NCBI GenBank assembly: GCA_018062105.1
Contig: JAGOSV010000010.1
Coordinates: 1-58,685 of the forward strand
DNA from: Sterolibacterium sp.
Lineage (GTDB): Bacteria; Pseudomonadota; Gammaproteobacteria; Burkholderiales; Rhodocyclaceae
Reading direction: 5' to 3'
Length of the DNA stretch: 58,685 bases
Every line of letters starts with the position of its first letter. The stretch's first letter is position 1. Below, piece after piece: positions 35,541 through 43,362 of this stretch. The notes under the pieces were generated by a model, which saw only the letters and a list, made by a program, of their open reading frames with translations, had not been told where the DNA came from and searched no databases. Position numbers and translations under genes: made by a program.

Positions 35541-36245
35541 TCAGGCTGGCTCTGATTCTGCGACCTGCTGACGGGTGCTGTCCTGCACTTTTCGACGGGT
35601 CTTGGCTACCGGATTCGGCAGCCGGCGCACATAAGCCAAAAACGTCGGGAGCTCCGGCATGGGTTCCTTCCGCAACTTTCCCCACTCCATGCGTAACCAG
35701 CGGGCCAGCATACCAACCTGACGGCGTACAAGGCGAAATCCGGGGCTTTGGTAGAGCGAAGCGACGGCAACCCCATATAGAAGATCGTTACGCGCCAGGA
35801 TCGCGTTCCGGAGCCGTTTCTGATGGAAGGTGTAAGTCGCCTGGGTCATCCGCCAGGACCAGCTCACCCCGTCATGCACCAGCTCGTAATCGGACAGGCT
35901 GATCCGGTTTGACTTGTCCCGGAGATCACGCAGCGTTTCGTATTCGTGAACCCGGCCTTTGCCTTCGGTGGCCATCAGCCAGAATCGCGCCTTGTCGCTG
36001 TCTTCCGGAATCCAGATCAAGAGCTGGGTGACGGCCTCGCCGCTACGCTTGCGGCGGGCACGCTGGAACTTGCTCAACTCGGTGTCGTACTGCTGTGCAA
36101 ACTTCCGGCTCAGGCTATTCAGCTTTTCGAGGCCGACTTCACCCTGGAAATAAAACCGGTAATCGAGGCGGGCATAGTCCTGAAGACGTTGCATCAGGAG
36201 GATCTTGCTTTCGCAGGTCAGCATGGGAAGAGGGCATCCGTTCAC
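35541..36245 (-). CDS. Hypothetical protein
   Basis: 234 residues, not recognised. It is basic and charged, with a repeated-looking SKFQRARRKRSGEAVTQLLI segment, a strand-rich middle (LLIWIPEDSDKARFWLMATE) and WRMTQATYTFHQKRLRNAI. There is no signal peptide or membrane segment. The open frame starts at GTG 36245; ATG 36224 and ATG 36194 are alternatives, none with a clear ribosome site. It lies between the toxin-antitoxin operon and the structured gene-free stretch, and could be a plasmid control or maintenance protein (weak inference from place only). Confidence 0.6.
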   Translation of the reverse strand: MNGCPLPMLTCESKILLMQRLQDYARLDYRFYFQGEVGLEKLNSLSRKFAQQYDTELSKFQRARRKRSGEAVTQLLIWIPEDSDKARFWLMATEGKGRVHEYETLRDLRDKSNRISLSDYELVHDGVSWSWRMTQATYTFHQKRLRNAILARNDLLYGVAVASLYQSPGFRLVRRQVGMLARWLRMEWGKLRKEPMPELPTFLAYVRRLPNPVAKTRRKVQDSTRQQVAESEPA

Positions 36246-36536
36246 TTCGAGGGCGCGAATCCTAGCGGAATCACCGCAACCGAATAAAGAGCTTCTGTAT
36301 TCATTACAATCAATGATGTAGGAATTAGTAACCGCTTTTGAATCGTTTGCTCAGGGAGTGAGCTTCTGAATAATAAGAGATTCCTGCAGGCCTTGAGGCC
36401 TGCACTGCTACCTGCGAAAATTTCCCTGACGCCAGAGATCCGGGTGTCAGCCTCGTGTGACAGCGGGGTTGCCACCCCCGCTGCGTCTTCCCACTGACCA
36501 GGACTTCCCGACTGCCAATCGGGAACCAGACTGGTG

Positions 36537-36570
36537 AAGCCGTATGCCCGTAATTGGGCTGGTACGGCTA
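36537..36570 (+). ncRNA. Group II intron domain V-like hairpin
   Basis: The 34 bases fold as a 9-position lower stem (AAGCCGTAT with GTACGGCTA, ends unpaired), a two-base 3' bulge (TG), a 5-bp upper stem (GCCCG with TGGGC) and a four-base loop. Lengths and the AGC near the base match domain V exactly, as does the canonical one at 56870-56903. A second hairpin (AGGAGC/GCTCCT, 36582-36599) follows where domain VI would be. No maturase is nearby, so at most this is an intron fragment. The loop is not GNRA, which weakens the case. Confidence 0.35.
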
Positions 36571-36632
36571 CGACGGGCGCTAGGAGCTGCGACGCTCCTT
36601 TCGACCCAATCCGCCTCCGAGGGAGGTAATTC

Positions 36633-36671
36633 ATGTTTCATGAGTCACGACTCATGGATCAGGTTTCATGA
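36633..36671 (+). CDS. Possible 12-codon leader peptide
   Basis: GGGAGG (36621-36626) lies six bases before ATG 36633. The reading is MFHESRLMDQVS and then TGA. The palindrome CATGAGTC-AC-GACTCATG covers codons 3-8, so translation would open that hairpin. A strong ribosome site with nothing longer behind it suggests a leader or a truncated gene start. It may equally be chance. Confidence 0.3.
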   Translation: MFHESRLMDQVS

Positions 36672-37498
36672 TGTTGAGTTTGGGCGACACGGACACGGGA
36701 GCCTGGGTAACCAGGCCACACCCTGTTTCCGGTGAGAATCGGTATCAGTCCGATCCAGGGGCGGCAGGAGACTGTCGAACCTGTGCCACGCAGGTGGGCT
36801 GCTGAGGGCGTGGAAACACGTCAGGGGTCTGAGGAGAAATCTGGAAGACTCGGTACCTGGGGGCGCAAGCCGCCAGGATCGCTGTACAGCTTAAGCCTGT
36901 AATTGCGCCAGCAGAGGGTGCATCGTGGGGAACATGAGCCAGTCCTATGACTGAAGTTCGATGATCCGATGTGTTGGTAAGCGACTTGCTTTGGAATCTC
37001 GGAGCGCTGAAAACCTGCCTTGCAGGTGAGGCCGATGGCCAAGACACATTAGGGGAGAGCGCTGGCGTTCTGTTCAATGAGACACCGGAAAATAACGTGG
37101 GATCCGCTGACGGCCAATTGAGACGGGTGGCACCGTCGAGGCGCAAGCGGGGGAGATTCGATGAGTAGGGGCGAAAGGGGTCAGGCGATTCAGTCGAAGC
37201 CTGGTCACGAACCGAACGTACTTTGTGCGGTCGGTATGTACCCGAAAGTCGGAACCAGTTGTTGGTTGGTGGGAAGACGAAGTGTGTGTGCGGCAGGGGT
37301 GGCACCCTGCTCGCTTTGTTCTCTGCTTTTGCGGAAATCAGGCAATCACACGCCGAAAAGTTGTGGTAGAGATTAACCAAACCCTGTCCGGAGGGGTGGC
37401 GATCTTATGATCGGCCGGACCACGGTGAAGGCTACGTTTGTGGCTTATATCCGTGAAAACACTCCTAACTCAACCCCCCCGCCATTGGCGGGGGGGTC
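36640..37498 (+). ncRNA. Candidate large structured RNA, unassigned
   Basis: No plausible gene lies in this stretch, yet short perfect hairpins follow one another on the plus strand. GCCTGG-GTAA-CCAGGC is at 36701. CCCTG..CAGGG encloses ATCGG..CCGAT at 36721-36760. ACCTG..CAGGT is at 36779 and CGTG-GAAA-CACG at 36809. CCTGG..CCAGG around GGC-GCAA-GCC is at 36856. CAGTC..GACTG is at 36940, ACCTGC-CTT-GCAGGT at 37013, GACGG-GTGGCA-CCGTC at 37122, GCAGGG-GTGGCA-CCCTGC at 37293 and GTCCGG..CCGGAC at 37386. Three loops are GNRA, and two share GTGGCA. A strong terminator closes it. It could be group II intron domain I-III sequence or a separate large RNA; no known class was recognised. Confidence 0.45.
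37474..37496. terminator. Strong intrinsic-type hairpin
   Basis: Seven C plus GCC, then ATT, then GGC plus seven G form a ten-pair GC stem with a three-base loop. TCTTAATT follows on the plus strand. It lies between the structured stretch (plus) and the stop of the Fic gene (minus) and may stop transcripts from both sides. Confidence 0.8.
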
Positions 37499-38143
37499 TT
37501 AATTCTCGTCCCAAGGCTCCAAACCAATGAGAATGATTTTGCCGATTTTTTTAAAATTTCCGTCCCCGGCTTCAATACAGGCATTTTTCATAGCCTCCTT
37601 TGAACAGCCGGACCAATTAATGTCGTAGCCTGCGCTACGCGCAATCAACGTCATAAACATGCGTTGGGTTCTGCCATTTCCTTCACGAAACGGATGGATC
37701 ATATTGAGTCGCCCCAGCAATTCACCGGATTTCTGTGCAAATTGGGAAGGGTCAAGCCCACGAAAATAATGATTATCTGCAAGCCACTTAAACAGCGTAT
37801 TGGCCAGTGGGGTTATCTCTTCTGGCAATTTGAAATGGGTATCATTCTTGCCAATGCCGACTGTTCTTATTTTCCCTGCCCATTCATAAATATCCTGAAA
37901 GAGAAAATGATGGATTGCCTGAAGATGCGCAAGATCGAATTGGCCGGTTACCGGACGCTCCAGAAAAACCAATGTTCTGGCGGCGGCCAATTCCCCCTCC
38001 ACTTGGGCTAACTCGCCGGTGGAGGTAATACCGTAAAGATTTTTCAGAACGCCGGAAGGTTCGGCATAGGGGTCATCGTCGACGGTATAGCCAGCGACGT
38101 AGTAATGATCATCAGGATCAGATACGGGAGGCGGCGAGGGCAT
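37499..38143 (-). CDS. Fic-domain protein, AMP-transferase toxin
   Basis: About 214 residues with the Fic core motif HPFREGNGRTQR and the preceding flap (KIRTVGIGKNDTHF). Fic enzymes of this class transfer AMP to a target such as gyrase or topoisomerase IV. The inhibitor helix is not in this protein but in the small gene upstream (38118-38321), as in class I VbhT/VbhA pairs. ATG 38143 overlaps the antitoxin gene by 26 bases. A longer frame back to 38197 is unlikely, since it runs deep into that gene. Confidence 0.92.
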   Translation of the reverse strand: MPSPPPVSDPDDHYYVAGYTVDDDPYAEPSGVLKNLYGITSTGELAQVEGELAAARTLVFLERPVTGQFDLAHLQAIHHFLFQDIYEWAGKIRTVGIGKNDTHFKLPEEITPLANTLFKWLADNHYFRGLDPSQFAQKSGELLGRLNMIHPFREGNGRTQRMFMTLIARSAGYDINWSGCSKEAMKNACIEAGDGNFKKIGKIILIGLEPWDEN

Positions 38144-38321
38144 ACTTGCGCTTGGTCTCATCCAGAACCTGTTCTGCGGACATCGTTCCCTCCGCATAGA
38201 GGCGCATCTTCGTCTGGAGGTCGGGCGAAGGAATCACCCCCTCTAGCTGAGCGGAAGCGACTGCATGCCGCACATTCAGACCACGACGCTTCTTGAGTGA
38301 CAACAGTAATTGATCGGCCAT
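38118..38321 (-). CDS. VbhA-like antitoxin of the Fic protein
   Basis: 67 residues. SAQLEG at about 23-28 fits the inhibitory motif (S/T)xxxE(G/N), whose Glu blocks ATP binding in Fic proteins. The C-terminal RLYAEGTMSAEQVLDETKRKY matches the antitoxin VbhA family. It precedes and overlaps the Fic gene, so the two are coupled. Confidence 0.88.
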   Translation of the reverse strand: MADQLLLSLKKRRGLNVRHAVASAQLEGVIPSPDLQTKMRLYAEGTMSAEQVLDETKRKYALAASRI

Positions 38322-38477
38322 GATGCCAGCCCCTGACTTTCCTTCAGTCTACGCCATGAATCGGCGACCATCAAACGAATGCGCGCGCCAGCGTTTGAAG
38401 TACGCATGACGCATGAGAGCAAGGCATGTATCAAAGGATTTGGGGGCGGCGGGAAGGAACGTATTGCAATCATAATT

Positions 38478-38505
38478 ATTCGTGATAATGTTTTTTATCA
38501 CGAAT
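38478..38505. other. Symmetric dif-like recombination site
   Basis: ATTCGTGATAA, then TGTTTT, then TTATCACGAAT: two perfectly inverted 11-bp arms around six bases (13 bp if the outer T-A pairs are counted). The 11-6-11 layout, the inner ATAA/TTAT ends and the TG-starting centre are those of Xer sites. It ends 14 bases before the start of a tyrosine recombinase gene. It is probably the core site of that enzyme; an autoregulatory operator is the alternative. Confidence 0.65.
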
Positions 38506-38519
38506 AAAAGAGACCCACC

Positions 38520-39488
38520 ATGACCCGGCTCTCCGTTCCACAACAAGCCAGCCCGGCGGTCCTCTCGATCGAAGAGTTTTACGGTCTGCGGGACGTTCCT
38601 CCCGAAACGGAATGGTTTGCCAATCTCGACAACCCAAACACCCGCCGGGCCTACCGGAATGATATCCGCGACTTCATGACCTTCACCGGCCTCACCGGCT
38701 CGGAGCAGCTGCGTTCGGTTGTACGCACCCATGTCATCGCCTGGCGGGAGCATCTGGTTCAGCGCGAATGCAGTCGGGCGACGATCCGGCGCAAGCTGGC
38801 CGCTCTTTCTTCCTTATATGGATACCTGGCCGAGAACAACAGCATCCTGCTTTCCCCGGTCGATGGCGTGAAACGTCCGAAAGCGGAATCAGAGGAAGGA
38901 AAGACGCCGGCACTATCAGATGCCGATGCCCGCGCACTGCTGGAGGCTCCAGACCTGAAAACGTTAAAGGGAAAACGGGATCACGCCATCCTGTCCACGC
39001 TGCTGCATCACGCCCTGCGCCGGGATGAACTGTGCCGCCTGACAATTCCGGATATTCAGGACCGGCGCGGTGTCAAACATTTCCGGGTTCATGGAAAAGG
39101 ATCCCGAATCCGTTACATCCCGGTTCACACTGCAACGATCGAGGCCATTCTCGACTACCTGAGCACGGCCAGCCACGGCAATGACTCGGAGGGAGCCTTG
39201 TTCCGGCCACTGAAGAACAACCGTACCGGGATTTTGGAAAAGGCGCTGTCTGCCGATGCCATCTGGAGAATTGTCCGTAACTACGCCAAGGAAGCAAACA
39301 TCCCTCTGTCCGGGCGGGTGGCCCCTCACGCCCTCCGGGCGACCGCCGCGACAAATGCGCTGGAGCACCAAGTTGATATCGCCAAGGTCCAGCAATTCCT
39401 GGGGCATGCCAACATCTCCACCACGAGGATTTATGACCGGCGGGAAATGCGACCTGCTGACAGCCCCGTGTGGAGCATTAGATACTGA
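38520..39488 (+). CDS. Tyrosine recombinase, XerC/D-like
   Basis: 322 residues: a SAM-like N-terminal domain (NPNTRRAYRNDIRDFMTFTG) and the catalytic domain with R in HHALRRDELCRL, K in VHGKGSR, H-x2-R in APHALRAT, H in FLGHANI and the nucleophile Tyr in TTRIYDRR. All six catalytic positions appear. A single such enzyme beside a symmetric site suggests plasmid dimer resolution without host XerCD (inference). The ribosome site is weak (GAGA). Confidence 0.92.
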   Translation: MTRLSVPQQASPAVLSIEEFYGLRDVPPETEWFANLDNPNTRRAYRNDIRDFMTFTGLTGSEQLRSVVRTHVIAWREHLVQRECSRATIRRKLAALSSLYGYLAENNSILLSPVDGVKRPKAESEEGKTPALSDADARALLEAPDLKTLKGKRDHAILSTLLHHALRRDELCRLTIPDIQDRRGVKHFRVHGKGSRIRYIPVHTATIEAILDYLSTASHGNDSEGALFRPLKNNRTGILEKALSADAIWRIVRNYAKEANIPLSGRVAPHALRATAATNALEHQVDIAKVQQFLGHANISTTRIYDRREMRPADSPVWSIRY

Positions 39489-39587
39489 TGCATAAAATGA
39501 AGTCTCAGCCACAAAATAGCGCTGTTCTCGCTTAATCATGACGTCATAGACTGTCGCTTTCCAAAACAGTATTAGCTTGACAAAATA

Positions 39588-40241
39588 ATGATTTACCCCA
39601 AAATTGGACCTCTCACTTATCTTGTGCCGGACGTCATGAAAAAGCCCTGGAAAATTTGCTCCAATCTACAACCGGAAAGATTGTCTGTATTGGCAAGTGC
39701 CTTGGCTGACATCACTGCTGATGTTGTGGATCTACATGATCCAGCGATCGGCGATACAAATACCTCCCTCGGTATGCGCATCTATGAATGCCTGCGAACC
39801 AACATCATCCGACTAAGCCGCAAACATGAATGGCTGAACATTCTGACGCCTGGAGGTCGATTCACTTTCACCATCGGATCAACGCCGATGCGCTTTTGGA
39901 GTGGCGAATCACCAGAAAAGCTCCCTTCAGGAAAGCTTATTAGGTCTGAAGAGTCCCTCCTCCAGCTGGGATTATTGTCCACTCCTGATCAGACTGAGGA
40001 TCTGGTTTGGTATTGTGTCCTCGGACGGAATGATAAGCGGACCATTGACCGTGTCCATTTCGCCGCTTACGACCACGCAGAAGAAATTTGTGCAAGACAT
40101 GACATAAATCTGAGTGGTGTTCCTAGCAAGATCACGCCAGTCAGCGACTCCCGCCCTCAGGCTATCGATTTGCCTTCGGCCGCAAATCGTTTGACAACCA
40201 AGAAGCCAAAAAAGAACGACGATTCCGAAAATGGAAACTAA
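39588..40241 (+). CDS. Hypothetical protein upstream of the XRE-ImmA gene
   Basis: 217 residues, not recognised. An N-terminal part has SLGMRIYECLRTNIIRLSR, the middle is strand-rich (GRFTFTIGSTPMRFW) and the C-terminal tail is lysine-rich (TKKPKKNDDSENGN). It overlaps the XRE-ImmA gene by 11 bases, so the two are made together. A TTGACA-like hexamer lies just before the ATG, and no ribosome site is seen; a later start at 39636 is possible. As the partner of a ImmA-type peptidase it may be its target, substrate or effector (inference from place). Confidence 0.6.
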   Translation: MIYPKIGPLTYLVPDVMKKPWKICSNLQPERLSVLASALADITADVVDLHDPAIGDTNTSLGMRIYECLRTNIIRLSRKHEWLNILTPGGRFTFTIGSTPMRFWSGESPEKLPSGKLIRSEESLLQLGLLSTPDQTEDLVWYCVLGRNDKRTIDRVHFAAYDHAEEICARHDINLSGVPSKITPVSDSRPQAIDLPSAANRLTTKKPKKNDDSENGN

Positions 40242-41346
40242 CAACTTCCATGGCGACCGATTACGGTTAGCTCGTCTTATGTCTGGAATGACCCAACAAG
40301 AGTTGGGTCATTTGGTTACTGTGTCCAGGCAATTTGTCCATCAGATGGAAAGCGGAGATAAAAGTCCTGCAGATGATGTGTGGGCAGCTCTCGCGGAAGT
40401 GCTCAAGGTCAAACCCGCCTTCTTCAACCACAGCATCATCAACGATGTTAAATACGAGCAATGCCATTTCCGGAAAAGGAAGACCACTCCTGTTGGTTTG
40501 GCCAACCGAGTCTTAGCTCTTGGAACGATTTTCGAACTTCTTGTAGAAATTCTAGACCACCATCTCGAATTGCCGGAACCCGATTTCCCCGCTGCACAGG
40601 TCGACAGTCCAGATGCCGATGCACTGGAAAGGGAAGCCGAATCGTGCCGAAAGCATTGGGAACTTGGGCTGATGGCCCCCATAAGCAACATGGTCAGAGT
40701 CCTTGAGAATGCTGGAGCTGTCATCACGAGTTTTGATGACGTCTCTGACAAAGTAGATGCCTTATCCATCAACAGAAAAAGACCTATCGTAGTCCTGAAC
40801 CGTAACAAAGGCAGTTCTTGTCGGATTCGCTTTGACCTCGCACATGAATGCGGACACCTGATCCTGCATCAAGGGCTTGAGACGGGATGTACCCAGACAG
40901 AAAAAGAAGCTGATTGCTTTGCCAGCGCATTCTTGTTCCCAAGAAGTGCATTCCTAAAAGAGTTTGAAGGGTGCGTTGGACCAACACGTATTCGCTGGGA
41001 AAGGATTTACGCCCTCAAACGCCGGTGGCGAATGAGCGCTCGGGCAATTATCTATAGGGCCAACTATCTGGGACTGCTAACTGCGCAGCAATATCGCACA
41101 GCAAACGTGTTTCTCAGCAAAGGTGGGCGGACTGAAGAATACGATGATGAGATACCCTATGAGAGCCCGGAGATTCTTGGCGCTGCGTTAGACATCATCT
41201 ACAGCCAGATGGGTGTTTCCATTTTCGACATTGCTGACTCATTGGGGGTCAGTGAGGAAATTATCGCCCAACTGACAGGCTATGATCTCTCAAAGCAGGT
41301 TGAGGAAAAGAACGTGACAAGCCTCCTTCTCCATCGCAAGGGATGA
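40231..41346 (+). CDS. XRE regulator fused to an ImmA/IrrE metallopeptidase
   Basis: 371 residues. The N-terminal XRE helix-turn-helix is RLARLMSGMTQQELGHLVTV with SRQFVHQMESG. The peptidase domain has the zinc motif FDLAHECGHLILH and EKEADCFASAFLFP with the third ligand. Proteins of this layout (COG2856) regulate phage-like, mobile-element or toxin-antitoxin genes by cleaving a repressor or partner. It overlaps the hypothetical gene upstream. A helical C-terminal part (ILGAALDIIYSQMGVSIFDI) is of unknown use. Confidence 0.9.
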   Translation: METNNFHGDRLRLARLMSGMTQQELGHLVTVSRQFVHQMESGDKSPADDVWAALAEVLKVKPAFFNHSIINDVKYEQCHFRKRKTTPVGLANRVLALGTIFELLVEILDHHLELPEPDFPAAQVDSPDADALEREAESCRKHWELGLMAPISNMVRVLENAGAVITSFDDVSDKVDALSINRKRPIVVLNRNKGSSCRIRFDLAHECGHLILHQGLETGCTQTEKEADCFASAFLFPRSAFLKEFEGCVGPTRIRWERIYALKRRWRMSARAIIYRANYLGLLTAQQYRTANVFLSKGGRTEEYDDEIPYESPEILGAALDIIYSQMGVSIFDIADSLGVSEEIIAQLTGYDLSKQVEEKNVTSLLLHRKG

Positions 41347-41469
41347 CCTCTGACTCATATGCAAGAGGCTTCGTCATAGTGGTGACTCCGGGCACTATGC
41401 CGCAGCTTCAGATACACTCGCTCGCATGGCATGCTTCCAATTGTTTATTTTTTGCTGTAATTTTAAACC

Positions 41470-42228
41470 ATGAGTTTAAATTCACGGCACGATCTAATCA
41501 AAGGACTGCAAACCACCCTGCCCCGTGGCACGCCCTTTGACCTCGACACCCTGCAGAAGCATGGCGTGTCTCCTCAGCTGGCCGCCAAGTACGTCAAAAG
41601 CGGCTGGCTGGTCAGGCTTGGCCATGGAGTTTACGCATTCGCCGGCGATTCCCTGGTGCTCCACCCTACCCTCTGCTTTCTGCAAAACCGCGTCAGCGGT
41701 TTACATGTCGCCGGGAAAAGCGCCCTAGCGATGCAAGGCGTTCGCCACAACCTGATGAGTCGAGAAAAAACAGTCTTGTGGGGAGACACCCGCTTTTCAC
41801 TGCCAGAGTGGCTCACCAGCCGATTCCCAGCCCATTATGTTTCCGCAGCCCTCTTTCAATGGCCGGACTCTTCCTGGCAGGAAAAAACACTGACCACTCC
41901 GCCAGGCGTGACGGCCGGGTTGCGCGTTTCCGTACCGGAACGGGCGTTGCTGGAACTTCTCTATGAAGTTGGCACTCATCAAGGCCTGGAAGAGGCCTAC
42001 AACCTGTTTACCGGGGTCCGCAATTTGCGGTTAAACATCTTGGGACCGTTGCTGGAGGCGTGCACCAGCATCAAGACCACGAGGTTGCTACTGACATGGG
42101 GCCGCGAAACAGGAGCCATCAATGTCGAGTTGCTGCAACAACAATACCGGCTGTCCACCGGCAGTAACAAACGCTGGATACGTCACCTTGATGACGGCAG
42201 CCTGTTGAGTCTGAAACCCCATGGATGA
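41470..42228 (+). CDS. AbiEi-type antitoxin of a type IV system
   Basis: 252 residues. The N-terminal winged helix (FDLDTLQKHGVSPQLAAKYV, SGWLVRLGHGVYAF) is that of AbiEi antitoxins, with a C-terminal AbiEi_3-like domain. It overlaps the toxin gene by 8 bases, the standard order. In such pairs the antitoxin represses the promoter and opposes the toxin without necessarily binding it. No clear ribosome site precedes ATG 41470. Confidence 0.87.
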   Translation: MSLNSRHDLIKGLQTTLPRGTPFDLDTLQKHGVSPQLAAKYVKSGWLVRLGHGVYAFAGDSLVLHPTLCFLQNRVSGLHVAGKSALAMQGVRHNLMSREKTVLWGDTRFSLPEWLTSRFPAHYVSAALFQWPDSSWQEKTLTTPPGVTAGLRVSVPERALLELLYEVGTHQGLEEAYNLFTGVRNLRLNILGPLLEACTSIKTTRLLLTWGRETGAINVELLQQQYRLSTGSNKRWIRHLDDGSLLSLKPHG

Positions 42229-43144
42229 GCATTACGCCCGGACAGTACGATTGCTGCTGACCGCCGCTCCGGCAGTATTCGACAACGCCATCTTCGCCAT
42301 GAAAGGCGGGACCGCCATTAATCTGTTCATCCAGGACATGCCCCGCCTCTCCGTAGACATTGATGTGGTCTATATCCCTTGGCAGCCGAACCGGGAAGAG
42401 GCCCTGCACGATATTGCCGCCGAATTGGAACGCATTCGGGCGCGTCTTGCCCCCTTGGGGCTCATAGTACGCACCCTGCCCTCCCGAGATCAGAGTGAAA
42501 CCAAGCTGTTCATCGAAAACGAGATCAGCCAAGTCAAAGTGGAAGTGAACTTTGTTTTTCGCGGCACGGTTCTTTCTGTACTCCGACAGCCTCTCAGCCG
42601 AAAAACAGCAGAGCTCTTCAGCGTCGAACTGGCAGCACCCCTGCTGGCTCCGGATGAACTGTATGGAAGCAAGCTGGTGGCGGCAATGGATCGGCAGCAC
42701 CCGCGTGATCTCTTTGACGTTTGGCGGCTGTTTGAAACAGGCGGCCTCAGCGACGCCACGATAGAATGTTTTGTCACCTATCTCGCCGGCCACAACCGCC
42801 CTTTCCACGAGGTTCTTTTTGGCACGGACAAGGCCATCGAGCGCGAGTATCAGGATCACTTTGTCGGCATGACCGCCGAAGCTGTCCCGCTGGAAACCCT
42901 GTTAGCCGCACGAACCCGTCTCCGTGAGGAGTTGTCACGACGACTGACAAGCGCCCAGAGGCGCTTCTTGATTAGCCTCAGTCAGGCACAGCCGGAATGG
43001 AACCTCCTTCATTGCCCCTACGCCTCGGAACTTCCAGCACTGCGCTGGAAACTGGCTAATCTGGAAACATTCAAGAAGCGCCGTCCTGACGATTTTCGTG
43101 CGCAAGCATTCATGTTGGAACAGAAGCTCACATTCACGGGCTAA
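42221..43144 (+). CDS. AbiEii-type nucleotidyltransferase toxin
   Basis: 307 residues. The minimal nucleotidyltransferase motif is MKGGTAINLF, followed by LSVDIDVVY with the two Asp, and a C-terminal helical part. AbiEii relatives transfer nucleotides (to tRNA acceptor ends in known cases) and cause abortive infection or plasmid stabilisation. It is paired with the AbiEi-type gene in front of it. It is intact. Confidence 0.9.
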   Translation: MDEHYARTVRLLLTAAPAVFDNAIFAMKGGTAINLFIQDMPRLSVDIDVVYIPWQPNREEALHDIAAELERIRARLAPLGLIVRTLPSRDQSETKLFIENEISQVKVEVNFVFRGTVLSVLRQPLSRKTAELFSVELAAPLLAPDELYGSKLVAAMDRQHPRDLFDVWRLFETGGLSDATIECFVTYLAGHNRPFHEVLFGTDKAIEREYQDHFVGMTAEAVPLETLLAARTRLREELSRRLTSAQRRFLISLSQAQPEWNLLHCPYASELPALRWKLANLETFKKRRPDDFRAQAFMLEQKLTFTG

Positions 43145-43187
43145 ACATCATAATGATGTTATATTAAAACAAAATTACACCTTCTTT

Positions 43188-43204
43188 AATATTAATAAAA
43201 TATT
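43188..43204. repeat. AT-rich inverted motif AATATT-AATAA-AATATT
   Basis: One of at least five AT-rich dyads built on AATATT within 3.6 kb of the parA operon (others near 45070, 45319, 46122 and 46785). It lies between the AbiEii-type gene and the NYN gene. It is a candidate binding site for the RHH partner of ParA, or simply AT-rich spacer. Confidence 0.4.
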
Positions 43205-43362
43205 CCTTTAATGTTTATGCCTTGCTAAAGTCCTCTCCATGCCGAGTTCATCACGCTCGCCATCAGCGTCAACATGTGTCGCTCCATAGACCAGCGTCAT
43301 TGCCGTCTGACCTACCGACACAACACCATTGCCATATTTCCCTGAGCCACCAGGAGATGCTC

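Noticed and set aside
36242-36634. 130-residue minus-strand frame starting MNYLPRRRIG
   Set aside because: It lies across hairpins of the structured stretch and shows no domain; a spurious frame over RNA-like sequence is more likely, though conservation was not tested.
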